A stretch of DNA of 64,000 nucleotides, from contig QNQO01000222.1 in the NCBI GenBank assembly GCA_003290165.1, forward strand, positions 930,001-994,000, given 5' to 3'. The DNA is from Berberis thunbergii (lineage: Eukaryota > Streptophyta > Magnoliopsida > Ranunculales > Berberidaceae). The translations under genes and the position numbers were made by a program. Below the pieces are notes generated by a model. It saw only the letters and a list, made by a program, of their open reading frames with translations, was not told where the DNA came from and did no database searches. This document shows positions 24,232-36,282 of this stretch, one piece after another (position 1 is the first letter of the stretch; each line of letters starts with the position of its first letter).

Positions 24232-24315
24232 AATCCTGACTGGGGAGTCTCAAAGCTACAATCTATCACAAGGAGAGTAGATGTCTAACCAACTGAGCTA
24301 CTGGTGGGCCTCTAA
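24232..24315 (-). mobile_element. tRNA-like SINE fragment, X2 copy
   Basis: On the minus strand it reads CCAGTAGCTCAGTTGGTTAG, a textbook tRNA A-box region, followed about 40 bases later by a degenerate B-box (TTTGAGACTCCC). The X1 counterpart at 4053-4125 has lost part of the A-box end. It is not a functional tRNA gene: no cloverleaf can be formed. Confidence 0.5.
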
Positions 24316-25911
24316 TGGCATATATATTAAAGTTGTTGCAGTAAAAAAATATTTTAGTTGGACATTGGGTTGGGTTAGCCTACATTCCACCCTTGGGTCA
24401 TCTCGTCCTACCAGTGCATTCATGTTTTAATTTACTTGGTCGTGCCTCCAAAATTGTTACTTTGAAGAATTTAAACTGCTCAAAGCAAACCCTTGTTCTA
24501 GATACCTTAGCATGGAATGACATCAAAGAATTTTGGTCCTATTGTGTATGCTTTTGAGATTGGAGTCCAATTAGCTAATACAGATGGTTATCATTCTTGT
24601 AGTCAAAGTATTTTGATTCAATCGTATAGTGGAAGAAAGCATGGACTTTTGGGCCTTCTAAAAAAATAGTCAAACATGGTGTACATCTGTTAGCTAAGCA
24701 ACAATAGGATACACAAATAGAGAATAATAATGTTGAGGAAAACATGATTGATTATTGAAGTGTAATCTATTGGTGGAAGAGATAATGCCTAGGCAACACA
24801 AGTAACATCCGAATACAAGATTATGTGCACATCCCACTCTCTAATGTGGGGATTCACATACTTAACAATATTCAGAACACTTCCCCTTTGATTTCCACAT
24901 TGTCAGTTCATTGCCTCATTAAAACCTTATCGGGAAGCACTACAACAAAAATAGCCTTTAATAACATTTATTTTATGGCGTTTTCACACAAATGCAATAA
25001 TACAAATTTAACATTGAAAGGGCTCATAACATTTATTATGCTTGTTAACTAGAAATGCTATTACAACAATTTTTGGATAGCATTATTAAGGGAATATTAT
25101 TATTATTTATTAATTCGTTAAAAGTGTTATAGATTGCAATGAATGAATTATATGGGGGTCGAGTGTTCGAGTCTCAGCACTAACCCATTTTATTTTTGAT
25201 ATTTTTGTGAGTCTTTCCATCTTCTCCTCTCAACATAATAGTTGTTATTTTTTCCTAGAAGCCACAAATTTTTTTTTTCTTAAATAGAGATACATAAAGC
25301 CTCCACTAGTCTAGGGTTTCTTGACTTCCATGACGGAGGTGATGAGCTTGTCAGCCGAGTCACTAGATGGCTGTTTGGATCGACAGTAGGAGAGAAAGGA
25401 GAAATTGTAGGACGAAGCTCCTCCACCAGCTCCACCATCGCCTCCCGCAAGGAGAAAAAAGATGGATTTAAGAGAACAAAGAGAAGATAGGGATGCCGAT
25501 TCCCTTTATTGAATTGGAACTGTGATTACCAAGATCGGAGTCGATCGCCTTCATATCGAGATTGAGGCCATTCTCCCTCTCCTTTCAAGAGTTCTCGTAG
25601 AGATGATTTAGATTACGATCGTCGCCACAGTCCTCATAGTTGATTTGGCCCTGAGGACAGAAGGTAAACAACAATCTTATCAATCCATTGGCTAAAATCA
25701 TAGCAGTTACAGTACCCTAGAATCCACTTTGTTTAGCAAATAATATCCTTCTACATCTTTCTTCTAATATTTCGTTAAGAGATTTGATGATTGGAAGCAT
25801 GCTCCTGATGAACACAAAGATTTGTTTTGGGAAGCAATCCAAGTATGATAGTCAATATACTGATTATAATAAGATATCTTCCATTTTTATAGTAAACATT
25901 GAAGTCTAGTG

Positions 25912-26030
25912 AGCCAAAGGTGTACTAGTTGAATTGGTAGAGGTGTGGTGGATGGAATCACACGTCTCGGGTTTGAGCAAGACCGATGGCATGGGGTGGG
26001 GAGGGTTAAGGTAAAAAAATGTTAAAAAAA
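25912..26030 (+). mobile_element. tRNA-derived SINE-like element, X2 copy
   Basis: Same element as at 20458. The A-box-like region (GAATTGGTAGAGGTG) is kept, but the B-box has decayed to GGTTTGAGCAA. It shares the same A-rich tail. Confidence 0.6.
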
Positions 26031-26203
26031 CCAATAACTACATGCGGCTTGAGAATGCGAACTTCATTAGGTTTCTATTAATGCGCTCACATCCGTTCCT
26101 ATAAGTAGGGAATAAATCTTGTTCATTCATCAGGCAGGAAGCTTTAGGTTTCCTCATGGCTGCTGTGCTAGCGGCCAAGGGAGATCCTCCCTTGGCTGGC
26201 CAA

Positions 26204-26505
26204 CACTACTACAAATATTAGCTTAGGTAACGCCACTTAGATAGCACTTTTTTAAAGAACTATCAAAGTGGGCACTAGGATAGCGCTTATTTGTCTTAAA
26301 AAATAAAAAAAATAAAAAAATAAAAAAAAACACTACAATAGCGCTTTTAATTTTTTTTTCAGTTAAGCGCTATCTTAGTTATGTCTTAGATAGCGCTTTA
26401 AAAAACGCTATGGGAAAAAACGTTACCAAAACTACCATAGCGCTTTTAAAGTGCTTGCATAGCGCTTCGGAAGCGCTATGCTACTTACATTTAGGATAGC
26501 GCTCT
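26204..26505. repeat. CACTA-2 left subterminal AGCGCT array
   Basis: Nearly identical to 9592-9895 of CACTA-1, including the A-run at 26300-26330 and the same order of palindromes. Confidence 0.85.
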
Positions 26506-27107
26506 CGATCTAACCTAGAAGGGAGAACAACGCCTCCAATCTCTCGTCCCCCCTCTGTGCATAGCTCTGCCTCCCTCTCTCTCGCCCTGCTCCCTATCTC
26601 CATTGCTCTCACTCTCTCCATTGCTCTCCCTGCCTCCCTCACTCCACCGCTCTCACTCTCTCTCGCATTCGAGCTTTGGCTCTTTCTCGACGGAGCGTTG
26701 TTACTGGCTTTCTCGATCAAACACTTTGCAAGCAATCAAAACCAATCAAGCTCTCCCCTTTCTTCTTCGTCAACCTCCAAAACAGTTCTCCACCGAACCA
26801 GAGAACCCGCCACAGAAGACGGATTTAGCCGACCCAGAGAACCAGAAGAATCGATACCCAGACTCAGCAATCGACCCCATTCTTCAATCTTCAAGCAATG
26901 GTAACTTTCTACCCGAACTAGGGTTAGGGTTTATTACATTTGGGAATTAAAAACTATGGGTTTTGATTGGAATGTAAACCCAGACTCAGCAATCGACCCC
27001 ATTCCCATGGTTTATCCCTTTACTCTAGTTCACTTAGAGTTTTGATTCTTCTTTTTCAGTGAAAAAGGGGTCTTTGAACTTGTAAAGTTTTGATTTTGGA
27101 ATGAAAA

Positions 27108-27945
27108 ATGGGTACTGAAGAAGACAACAAGAACGCCATTTCTCAAGAGCATGGCGAGGCTTCAACCAACGCAGCAACAACACCGACTGTTGTACAAAAT
27201 CAAGAGGTATTTCCTATCTTGTGCATATATGATTGAATGGTTTTGTTTGATAAAGGTTGGTTTTTTAATTTTGGGTATCTGTGATTTAACCAATATAGGA
27301 ATTCTGGGTTGTTTCTGTCATGGGGATTTCTTTGTTTGTTGTTATCTATGATTTAACCAATATAGAATTGGCAAGAAGACTGAAGGAATTATCTTATAAT
27401 CTCACTGTCTTCAGTGTTCCTTTATGCAGGATACTGAAATTGAACAAGATAAAGGAGCATCGCCACTTCTCGCAGAGGCTGCAAAAGGTAACAACAAAAG
27501 CAAAGAGAAGGTTGATCAAAATCAAACTTCCTCTACCAGTAGGGCGTCTGGGAAAATGGTTAAAGATGGTTCTCAACCCTCTGATGCTGGCAAGGAAGAA
27601 TATATCCATGTTCGCGCTAGAAGAGGCCAAGCTACAAACTGCTATAGTCTTGCAGAAAGAGTAAGATTTGTATCCAGAATTTTAGTTTCTATGACATTAA
27701 TAGTTGCTTATTGGTTTAAGTTCATTTGTATTGCGTCTGCATAACATGTTAGAAGAGAAAAAATCAGTGAAAGGATGAAGTTTCTTCAGGAGCTTGTACC
27801 TGGTTGCAACAAGGTGATTTTCTGAAGCTTATGATTTATGCTTTGCAATTTGTTTATTGTTTCAGGCGAAGTTGTTTATTTGCATGGGATTTTCTTGAAT
27901 TTGCAGGTTACAGGCAAAGCTGTCATCTTGAAATATGATTACTAA
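27108..27945 (+). pseudogene. Captured bHLH transcription factor (CIB/bHLH62-78-like)
   Basis: Exon 27108-27206 starts MGTEEDNKNAISQEHGEAST. Exon 27430-27660 ends with the basic region (EEYIHVRARRGQATN, LAER). Exon 27748-27813 has RREKISERMKFLQELVPGCN, that is helix 1 and the loop. The last piece, 27907-27945, has VTGKAV then diverges to a stop, so helix 2 is missing. The basic region keeps the Arg residues used for E-box contact. The acceptor before 27748 reads AT instead of AG, so correct splicing is lost. The normal family also has helix 2 (LDEIINYVQSLQ), absent here. The family call is strong. Confidence 0.85.
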
Positions 27946-28340
27946 TGTTTGAATTTGAATAATAATAAAATGGTAAATCAGAATTGTTGAAAAACACGTT
28001 GTGTCCAAGTTCATTTCAAAGCTAGCAATATATATGGGGAAGTCCATTGACTATAGTTTTCTTACTTAGTTTCCTACTAAAGTCACCTTTGATGCACTTA
28101 GAAAATTTGAAAGGTGATGATTTTTAGTGAGATTGATCTCTTTACCCTGTATATCACTGCCACCAAATATCAAAGCATACTGATATTTGTAACCTACAAA
28201 AGTGGATTCCATGTCAAAACCTTAGACTTCGGTTTGAAGCATGATATTCATTTTGTTTGTGGCTGGACTCAATATTAATATTTACACCAGTGCATTCCAT
28301 TTACTGATGGATCTCTACTTCTGTTTGCCTATTTTTACAG

Positions 28341-29106
28341 CTTTCCGTGCCCGTGGTATAAAAAGTTTCCCCTTTCGCTAGCACTCAGCCCTAGAATAAT
28401 ATCGGAGGTTGCCAATTTCAAGCCTGACATAATACATGCATCATCACCTGGAATAATGGTAATTGCCTGAACCCATTCTTTTATTCAAATTTTGTTAAAT
28501 CCGTATTGTTGTCATACATAGTATTGTTATCATATTCTACAAGAATGGTCTAAAAATTTGCTAAACATGAATCCAACTATTTTCTGAGAAGATGCCATAT
28601 AATGCTGATGATAATACTGATTGTGGTTAGGTATTTGGCGCTCTCATCATTGCGAAGCTCCTGTGTGTTCCTATAGTGATGTCTTATCATACTCACGTTC
28701 CAATGTAAGTTCCAGTTATCTCAAGTTTTTTTTCAGTAATTTTGGAGATGATCAATGTATTTGGAGGCATGGCCATGTGTCTGCTAGATGTAGGAAATAC
28801 ATAATCTGTTATGTAAATCTTGGATACATGATTTCTACAGTGTAAAGTCCGATTCTACTTTTGTGTCTGCAGATATATTCCAAGATACACATTTGGTTGG
28901 CTGGTAACTCCAATGTGGATGGTTATAAGTGTGTTACTTCAATTCAAGTTCTTCATTTTTCATGATTACAGTCGTTATTTCAGATGGTTAGGCTGTAAAT
29001 CTTACATCATCTCATCCAACATAATTCCTTCACTGGGCTGTGGATCTTACACTCGTGCCATCAGCTGCAATCAGGAGGGATCTCGAAGAAGCTCAAGTGA
29101 CAGCAG
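28341..29106 (+). pseudogene. SQD2: Captured sulfoquinovosyltransferase SQD2 exons
   Basis: Four exons: 28341-28458 (FPCPWYKKFPLSLALSPRII, then FKPDIIHASSPGIM), 28631-28704 (VFGALIIAKLLCVPIVMSYH), 28873-28928 (YIPRYTFGWLVTPMWMVI) and about 29035-29106 (DLTLVPSAAIRRDLEEAQ). These form the N-terminal half of the GT4-family plastid enzyme that transfers sulfoquinovose from UDP-sulfoquinovose to diacylglycerol. The catalytic C-terminal UDP-sugar-binding half is absent. Most splice sites are intact; the acceptor of the fourth exon is not an obvious AG. Confidence 0.8.
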
Positions 29107-29239
29107 GTAGAAACAATAATCTCATTGGTTGCAGAATGCTCTATCTCTGTATTACCCGAAACAATCATAACTGCATTTTCTCTACTTGTGAGTTTTTTTT
29201 TTGGTGTTATTTGAAAATAAAAGTTCCATCTGTTTGCAG

Positions 29240-29655
29240 GGAAGAGAAAACTCTAAGAAAAGCTGAAATGGAGGCAACAAAGGTTCGTTTTATTATTTTT
29301 CAAGGCACTTCTACTAACACTAATCTTTTGCAAGATCTTGTTTATGCTCCTGTTATTTAAAAGGCTTCTTAGTTATATTCGAAATCTTACACTTATTTAA
29401 ATGTGCAGCAAGAAATTCTTATTGTGAATACGCACCTCCTATTCCGTCATAATTCTAGCTTGTCTATTGTACGGCTACATCAGGTAGATTTGCCTTGTTT
29501 CTTATGCTGTAATTACATCTTATTAGTGTAGTTTCAATTTTCTTTGCTTCATCAGAGCATTATCATGTTGTTGCTTCCTTTAACTGTGTTATTATCTAAC
29601 TTGTGATGCAGGTCTATAAAATCCTGTAGTATGTCGAATCATATCAAAAAGAGAA
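29240..29655 (+). pseudogene. Captured endonuclease/exonuclease/phosphatase-family gene exons
   Basis: Exon about 29409-29480 reads QEILIVNTHLLFRHNSSLSI then VRLHQ. The next, from 29612, reads VYKIL, a TAG stop, then YVESYQKENKL. The NTHL motif and following sequence match the plant family that includes Arabidopsis At1g02270 (EEP fold with an EF-hand region). A short upstream exon, 29240-29281 (EEKTLRKAEMEATK), may belong to it. The in-frame stop shows decay. Catalytic residues further along were not captured. Confidence 0.65.
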
Positions 29656-29659
29656 CAAG

Positions 29660-30240
29660 CTTAGCATTATATGGTGTCGCGACAGACTTTCTGCCAGGGA
29701 TTTTGGCTTGCTGGATGCTGGCCTTCGGGAAGGAAATCTGCAGGAATTCAGGCTACCATAGTGCTATGGTGCACTCTGTTTATGGAGATGCAGGGCACTC
29801 TGTTTAGTGCGGTCTGGCTGGGTGTTGGGGGCAAGCTTGGAGCAGTTGATTGCTTAGAACTAAATGGCCCTAGTCGAGGTTGGAACTTGGCGGGGATTGC
29901 AAGCAATGGACGTGATATGCGCGGGCTGGAAAGTGGCTGGATGTAGTGCAGTTTGATATTTCTCATTATTTTGTTGGCTGGATGTATGAACAATATTCAC
30001 CATATGCCTTTGCTTAAAATATTTTATGAATGTTTATTTACTAAAAGATGTCCGTTACCTGCTGCACTTTGTATGAATGCTTAAATTATATTTTGAATGA
30101 ATGAGAAACAGTTAGTTATCATGTTGTGTCTTTATTGATTGATTGAACGTTGTCATTATTATATTAAATATTATATTTAGCCCAGAAAATCGGTATCGGA
30201 AAAATAGAAAAAACAAATCAAAGTTAATAAAAAAAATTCA
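29660..30240. other. CACTA-2 interior before the right array
   Basis: 29660-29945 is GC-richer but has no recognisable protein. From about 30050 the sequence matches, inverted, CACTA-3 at 40920-41085, so it belongs to the shared element backbone rather than the cargo. Confidence 0.5.
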
Positions 30241-30530
30241 CCGAAGCTAATTAAAAAAAAATCAACAAAATTAAATAGCGCTATGCAAGCTAATTTAAAA
30301 AAAAATTAGAGCTTACATAGCGCTTTCTAAGGCGCTATTGAAGTTAATTAAAAAAAAAAAATCAACGCTTAGATAACGCTTAATATAAACGCTATCTAAC
30401 GAAGCGCTATTCAAGTACGCGCCTTGCATAGCGCTTTTTTGAGCGCTATCTAAACTACCATAGCGGTAGCTTAGATAGCGCTATCTAAGCCTATTTTTAA
30501 GCGCTATGCAAGCCTATATTTGTAGTAGTG
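30240..30530. repeat. CACTA-2 right subterminal AGCGCT array
   Basis: ATAGCGCT units in both orientations ending at the right terminus. Together with 30050-30240 this gives about 480 bases shared with the left end of CACTA-3 in inverted orientation. Confidence 0.85.
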
Positions 30531-30539
30531 CAAAGACAA

Positions 30540-31990
30540 GAACAAGGCCTACATTCCTTTCTGCAGGTTCTCGAAGCGATTCATATGCTAAAAGTGGAGG
30601 AACCACCGGTGGAAGGGACAAAGTATCATAAGGTTGGTTCGCATGTCGTATCTATGATAGGTAATGATGATAATCAAGTTGAAATGTTCATGGAAAAACA
30701 TGTTATTGTTTTGAATTTTTCTAGTTTCAGGCCTACTTTGGTAGCGATCTGAGATGCGATGCACTAATCTTGCGGAATACTTGGTGATTTCTCAATGGGG
30801 TTGCTTGACCCAAGACATGTTATAGTAAAGCTTCACTCCAAACTGTAATAAAAAAAGGTCCTCTCTAGATGTTCGTTCCAGATACGTTGAGTGAGATTCA
30901 AAGCCTTGCATTGGCATTTAAACTTTAGTTTGAAAATGGATCCAATAGTAGTTCCGCTTTGGGTTGAACTACCAGACCCCCCATTACATTTCTTTTATCT
31001 ACCTTTGATCAAAGCTATCGGTGATTCTTTGGACACTATCTTTGTATGGATGATAGTAGTTCCGCTCGAATATGTGTGGAAATGGATTTATCTGAGGCTT
31101 TACCGAGTTGGGTTTGGATTGATGGAACATGCAATAGAGGTTTCTTGCAAAATTTGATTTTTTCAGGTTTCCAGTATTGCAATTTATGTGGACTCATTGG
31201 GCATGAGGAAAGCTATTGTCAAAAGAAGCATGTGGCACTCCTAAATTGGAATCAGACACATTGAATAAAATGGGTAAAATGGAAGGACGAAAAAATAAGG
31301 CAAACATGTCAAATAAGGAGAAGCAAGAAGGCAGATTTCATGTTGTGAGAAAGGTTTATAGACCAATGAATAAGGTGCAATCAAGGAAGGTAGACAAGGT
31401 GGAAGCTAGTGGTGCAAAATTTCTTCGAGAGAGGTAATATTGAGCCAAGAAAGTTTACCCAAGAAGTTGAATCACTCAGAAACTCAAACTAGAAATTTCA
31501 AAGAGGATCTGATTTATGCGAATCCTTTTGATGTTTTTGCTGAAGTTGGCCAATATAATATGATTCCTATGGAAGCAGGGAATGATCACCAAACTGATTT
31601 GGCCGGTAGTAAAGAAGTAGGAGAGGCAAAGTCTTTTGAGAATCCGGTAGTGGTGGTGACCTCTTCGGGGTCAAATTTGAAGAGAATTTTGCAGGACGCA
31701 GGATACTCAAGTGGGGAAATTAGAGAGGAAGTGGATAAAAAACTGAATTTTGCATTGAGTGCTCGCCATTTAGTAAGCCTGCAGGCAAGCAATTGTCGTG
31801 CGCTATCAAGCAAGTCACACCGTGTGGTAATTTTGCAAGTAAGCATACAGAATGTACAAGCAATACGGCTACCAAATCCCCAACACGGCAGTCATAAGGA
31901 GGTGGCTGACTCATTTATGCATGTCGTGCAGGTAGAAACTACGTATTCATCAGATGGTAAACATGTCATGGTTGTGAAGTCGAGGTAGGC
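30540..31990 (+). pseudogene. LINE-C ORF1 remnant
   Basis: DUF4283-like core with LWVELPDPPLHFF (about 30960) and ARICVEMDLSEALPSWVW (about 31065), zinc knuckle CNLCGLIGHEESYC (about 31180, complete CX2CX4HX4C), and an acidic and Ser-rich C-terminus open for 182 codons at 31440-31988. Frame breaks separate the core from the knuckle and tail. Confidence 0.8.
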
Positions 31991-32319
31991 GAAATAAGAG
32001 AAGAATTATGGTTTTGTTTCGAACTTAGGAGTACTTACAGAAAAAGGAGTCTGAAAGTATCATGAAAGACCAAAAACAAAAAAACAAAAAATTGAATGTG
32101 AATACTTTTGAAAGTACTAGTAATGGCAGCTAGAAGGCAGGTTCAGATTTAGAAGCGAGTCCTCATACGACACTGAACGATTATTTTATTTAGGTGCTCA
32201 GTTGGAAGGTGAAGAGGGGAAAAAACAAAGGAAAATATCAATTTGGCGATACCTCCAGGAAAACATCGTTTGATCAGACAGGCAAAGGCTGTAGGTTAGT
32301 AATAACTGATAATATTATG

Positions 32320-35296
32320 TTTTGGAATAGCAAGGGTGGGGAACAGGGCCACCTGGTATAGGTTGAAAAATATGGTAGCTGAACTCATGTTAAACTTCTC
32401 ATGATTGTGAAACCAATTATTGAAGCTAGGAGGCATGCAGAAGTGGGTAATAAAGTCAGGTTGGTAGGTTTTATGATGATTTGGTTAAAAATCCATCTTT
32501 GGAAGAAGTTAAAGAGGCGGTTTTTGATATTCCCAAAAATAGTGCCCGTGGACTTGATGGATTTACGGCTGGTTTTTTCAGACTGGGTGGGATTTTGTGA
32601 GTATTGATATATTGGAAGCTGCTATACAGTTTTTTGAGGAGGAGGCTTTGCTCGCTTCTTTCACGACAAATTTTGTGGCTCTAATTCTGAAAACGCAGAA
32701 TCCAGGTTCCTAATTTTACTTTCGCCCTATTAGTTAGTGCAATGTGATTAATAAAATTTTCAGTAAAATTCTTTGCAATAGACTGGCGTTGTTATTGCCA
32801 CATATGATTTCTCTGGAGCAGGGGGGCCTTTGTTAGAGGAAGGTTCATTGGTGAAAATACTGGACTAGCGCAGGAATTGGTAAGGGATATCCGTAAAAAT
32901 GTTTTTGGAGGCAATGTTGAGTTGAATATTGACATGGAGAAAGCTTATGATCGACTTGAATGGAATTTTCTGTTTGCGGTGCTCAAGAGATTTGGTTTCA
33001 ACAGTAGATTCTGCCATATTATTTCCAATTGTATTGCTTCTTGTGGTTTTTCAGTTTTGGTACAGGGAGCCTACAAAGGCTTTTTCAAATCTACCAGAGG
33101 ATTAAGGCAAGGAGACCCCCTGTCACCATTATTATTCATTATTGCTTATGAAGTGCTCAATAGGTGATTGCAAGTGGTTTTCAATAAGGGAAACATTGGG
33201 TATTATTATACGCCTAGGGTTTGCATACCTGTCTCACATCTTTTCTATGCTGACGATACTCTTATTTTTTTAAATTGTAGAAATCATCAGTTTTGGGATG
33301 CATGGAATTTTTGAAAAGATATTGTAATGCTTCAGGACAGAAAATGAATGAGGGAAAAGTTCTTTTATGTTGGAGGATACGGCGGCTGTGGAAAGAGTTG
33401 TGGCTTTGAAAAGGTGTACAGGTTTCCAATATAAAAGGTGCTCTTTTGACATATTTAGGAGGGTCAATTTTTCAAGGGAAAGCTAGGATTTCCTACTTCA
33501 AAAAATTGATTACTAAAATTCAACGTCGTATTCAGGGATGGAAAGCAAAATTGTTATCCCCGGGGGGAAGACTGATCTTTATTAAACATGTCCTGAGCTT
33601 GATCCCTATTTATATTCTAAGTGTCATGTGTGTGCCCAAAAAAGTTTTTATTAAGAATTAATGGCTTGTTAGCGGATTTCTTTTTGGGGGATTATGAAGG
33701 CAGATTGAAAAAAAATGGGTGTCATGGGACAAGTTTGTTTCACTCAGGGGAAGGAAGGTTTTGGTGTTAGAAATTTTACAGTAGTAATGAAGGCTTTTCG
33801 AGTTAAGGCTCTTTGGAACCTAATTAATTCGGATTCTTTATGGGCTTCTTTTATAATGAACAAATATTGGTAGCCTAGAGTTGCGTTGAGTGGTCAAGTT
33901 GTAAAATGTGGGGCGTCATCTTTTTTTAAGGAGATTATGCTTTGTAAATCTTTGTTATTGAGTAATTCGTTTTGGCGTATTGGAAAAGGCATTATTAGTT
34001 TCTATGAGGAAAACTGGAATAGTGGCTTCTTTCAGAAGGTCGGAGGACTTAGTTAGTAGTGGTATTTGGCCTACGGTAGGGGAAGTGAGCTTGGGTAATT
34101 TTGAATTTATCAACCGAACTCTCTGGCAGATGGCGCGTAACCTCTATGCAAATAGATTGTGTGGTGAGAGATGTGGCGATGATAGATGTGTATGGGCTCC
34201 AAATCGGATGGTCTTTTCTCTTTTCAGTTGGCGTATGATTTGTTACAATATCATGGGGTGGTAAGTAAGTTAAGTAAAAAGATATGGCAAGACATTATTC
34301 CTTCCAGAATATCAGTTTTTGTGTGGAAGCTACTGCGAATAGGTGTGCCAGTGGATGGGGAGTTGCACAGATGCGGTTTTAGCCTAGCCTCCAAATGTAG
34401 GTGTTGTGATAATCCGAAGACGGAATCATTAAATCACCTATTTCTTGATGGAAAATTGGCGGTAAAGGTGTGGAACCACTTTGAAGGGTTTTTGACGTGC
34501 ATATAAGGAAACCAACAGAGATATCTACGATTTTATTGATATGGTTCAAAAGAGCCAAAATGAAGTCACAAACATGTATGTTATATTTCCTGACTCCTAT
34601 GTTTATTTTATGGGAAATTTGGAAGCAAAGATGTAAGTGTGTCTATGACGATGCTTTTGCAAATTCTATTTTTGTGATCTTAAACATTAGATGCAATTTA
34701 AGGTTGGCAAACACTTTTATCATTCCGAAACAAATAAGTCGGAATTAGGACCCATTTAAGGGCTTTGGGGTTACATGAGATCCTAGTTAGAAGGAAGGGT
34801 GTTAGAATTGTTTATTGGATTTTCCCTCCTACAGATTTTGTTGCTCTCAATGTTGATGGATCCTCTCGCAGAAACAAGACATCTGAAGGTGTGATTATTA
34901 GAGACTGAAGGGGTGTTTGTGTTGTGGGAAAGAATTGTTTATTCGGGGAAAGTTCCAATCAAAAAGTGGAAGCTTTGGCTCTCGTGGAAGGTTTGCGCCT
35001 TTGCTTCTCATTGGGGTTTATTAGAAACTTGTTTGTGGTTGGTTTAGGGAAACCATTGAAATTCCTTGGCAGTTGGAGAACATTTTTAAAGAAATTAAGT
35101 TGATGGCGAAAAAATGTCGATAGATTGCAAACATATCTATAGAAAAACCAATGCTGTGGCAGATGCGCTAGCTGATAGAGCACAAAAAGAGTATAGGACT
35201 GTCACATTTGGAGCGAATGACTTGCCTAGGCGATTGGCAGGGTTGGTTTTGCTCGACAGTTGCCATACAACCTATGTTCATCATGGTTATCAATAG
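32320..35296 (+). pseudogene. LINE-C ORF2 remnant (RT and RNase H)
   Basis: Starts near 32318 (IMFWN), with the endonuclease mostly deleted as in LINE-B. RT blocks: 32877-33167 has MEKAYDRLEWNFLFAVLKRF and RGLRQGDPLSPLLFIIAYEV, and the YADD box lies at about 33247. Thumb and linker 33450-34500, zinc-finger linker (CRCCDNPKTESLNHLF, about 34400), RNase H 34840-35296 ending NAVADALADRAQKEY. Numerous stops and frameshifts. Confidence 0.8.
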
Positions 35297-35689
35297 AAGA
35301 AGTTTTTGTGATGATACGCAGGGTTTTGTCACTGAATTGGAGTGTCATAGATGTGGAGCAGTAGTATGTTTTATTTCCAAGGTCATTTTACTGCGGGGGA
35401 CTGAATGCTGGTTTTGGTCCCTGGAAGGTGCTGGACAAAGTATTGCATCTAACTCTGTTTTTCAGTTCGTTGTGGCAAGTTTGTTTCACTATGCTGGATA
35501 GAGTGCTGAGTTTTTTGTTCCTACTCTGGCGCATTTTACATGCTGATTTGTGGTCCAGGTTGCTGTGTGGAGAGCGAATTTTTCAGTTTGCTATGCTGAA
35601 CAGAGTGCTGAGTTTTTTGTTGTTGCTCTGATGTTTTTCACATGCTGATTTGTGGTTAGGATGCTTGCTCGCGGGAAAGGTTTTATGCT

Positions 35690-35900
35690 GGGCTGGCATG
35701 ATGCGTTAGGTTTTTGCAAGTTGTTATGCTTGCAATTTGCATTATTAGATTGTTAGTGCAAGTTGCATTTTGAACTTGCAAGTTGTTATTCCTGCAATTT
35801 CCAAGCTGTTATATTTGCAAGTTGCAAGTTTGTTATTAAGATGCAAGTGGTTATGATCGAGTTGTAGGTTGGAGCATATTTTTCAAGGTGATGAAGTTGC
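35690..35900. repeat. TTGCAAGTTG-rich 3' UTR of LINE-C
   Basis: Irregular short repeats of TTGCAAGTTG and variants. The same composition recurs in the 3' UTRs at about 2910-3060 and 48830-49350, so it is a family feature rather than a chance microsatellite. Confidence 0.7.
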
Positions 35901-36282
35901 AGGTTGTTAAATGGCTTTTGAGCAGGACATTTGGTTCCTAGCCAGATGGTTTGATTCAGGTTTTTGGTTGTTTATCTATTTGTTAGTTTATGAAGCCTTA
36001 ACTCTTGTTGAGTTTGGCCTATTTCTTGAATGAAGTCTCTTAAGGCCTAAACATTATTTTTTTAGGTCTTATTAGGCCTTACTCTTGGTGAAATAGGTCT
36101 AGTTGTTAATTTTCCTTTTTGTTATGTAATGGTTTACTTGGTGGTAGGCCTTATCATTTAAGGTTTACCCTTTGGTGAACCAGGCTTTTTAAGGTCTCAT
36201 AGCGAGTTAGGATTTTCTTTCATGGATGGAGTTTTTTATTTTGGTTTTTTATGATAAATGCCCATTGATTTCTTTTTCTTGG

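Larger units (their letters stand above)
23348..26090. repeat. X2 unit (second copy of the duplicated segment)
   Basis: Head-to-tail copy of X1 (2175-4835 joined to 19600-20700), uninterrupted here. It carries the LINE tail (23690-23790), microsatellite, SINE fragments (24232-24315, 25912-26030) and otherwise AT-rich, non-coding sequence. It provides the empty site for LINE-A at about 25045. No gene recognised. Confidence 0.8.
26204..30530 (+). mobile_element. CACTA-2, Pack-CACTA with three host genes
   Basis: Termini are the same as CACTA-1 in the same orientation, with a 3-bp duplication CAA (26201-26203, 30531-30533). It is 4.3 kb with no transposase. The cargo, all plus-strand and in this order, is: bHLH transcription factor exons, SQD2 exons, and exons of an endonuclease/exonuclease/phosphatase-family gene. 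Subterminal arrays lie at 26204-26505 and 30240-30530. Confidence 0.92.

Noticed and set aside
24232..24315. A functional tRNA gene on the minus strand
   Set aside because: Only the A-box region is tRNA-like; the acceptor stem and anticodon arm cannot be formed and the B-box is degenerate.
26915..26940. AGGGTTAGGGTTTA as an interstitial telomere repeat
   Set aside because: Only about two units, located in the leader of the captured bHLH gene, where telo-box motifs are common in plant 5' UTRs.
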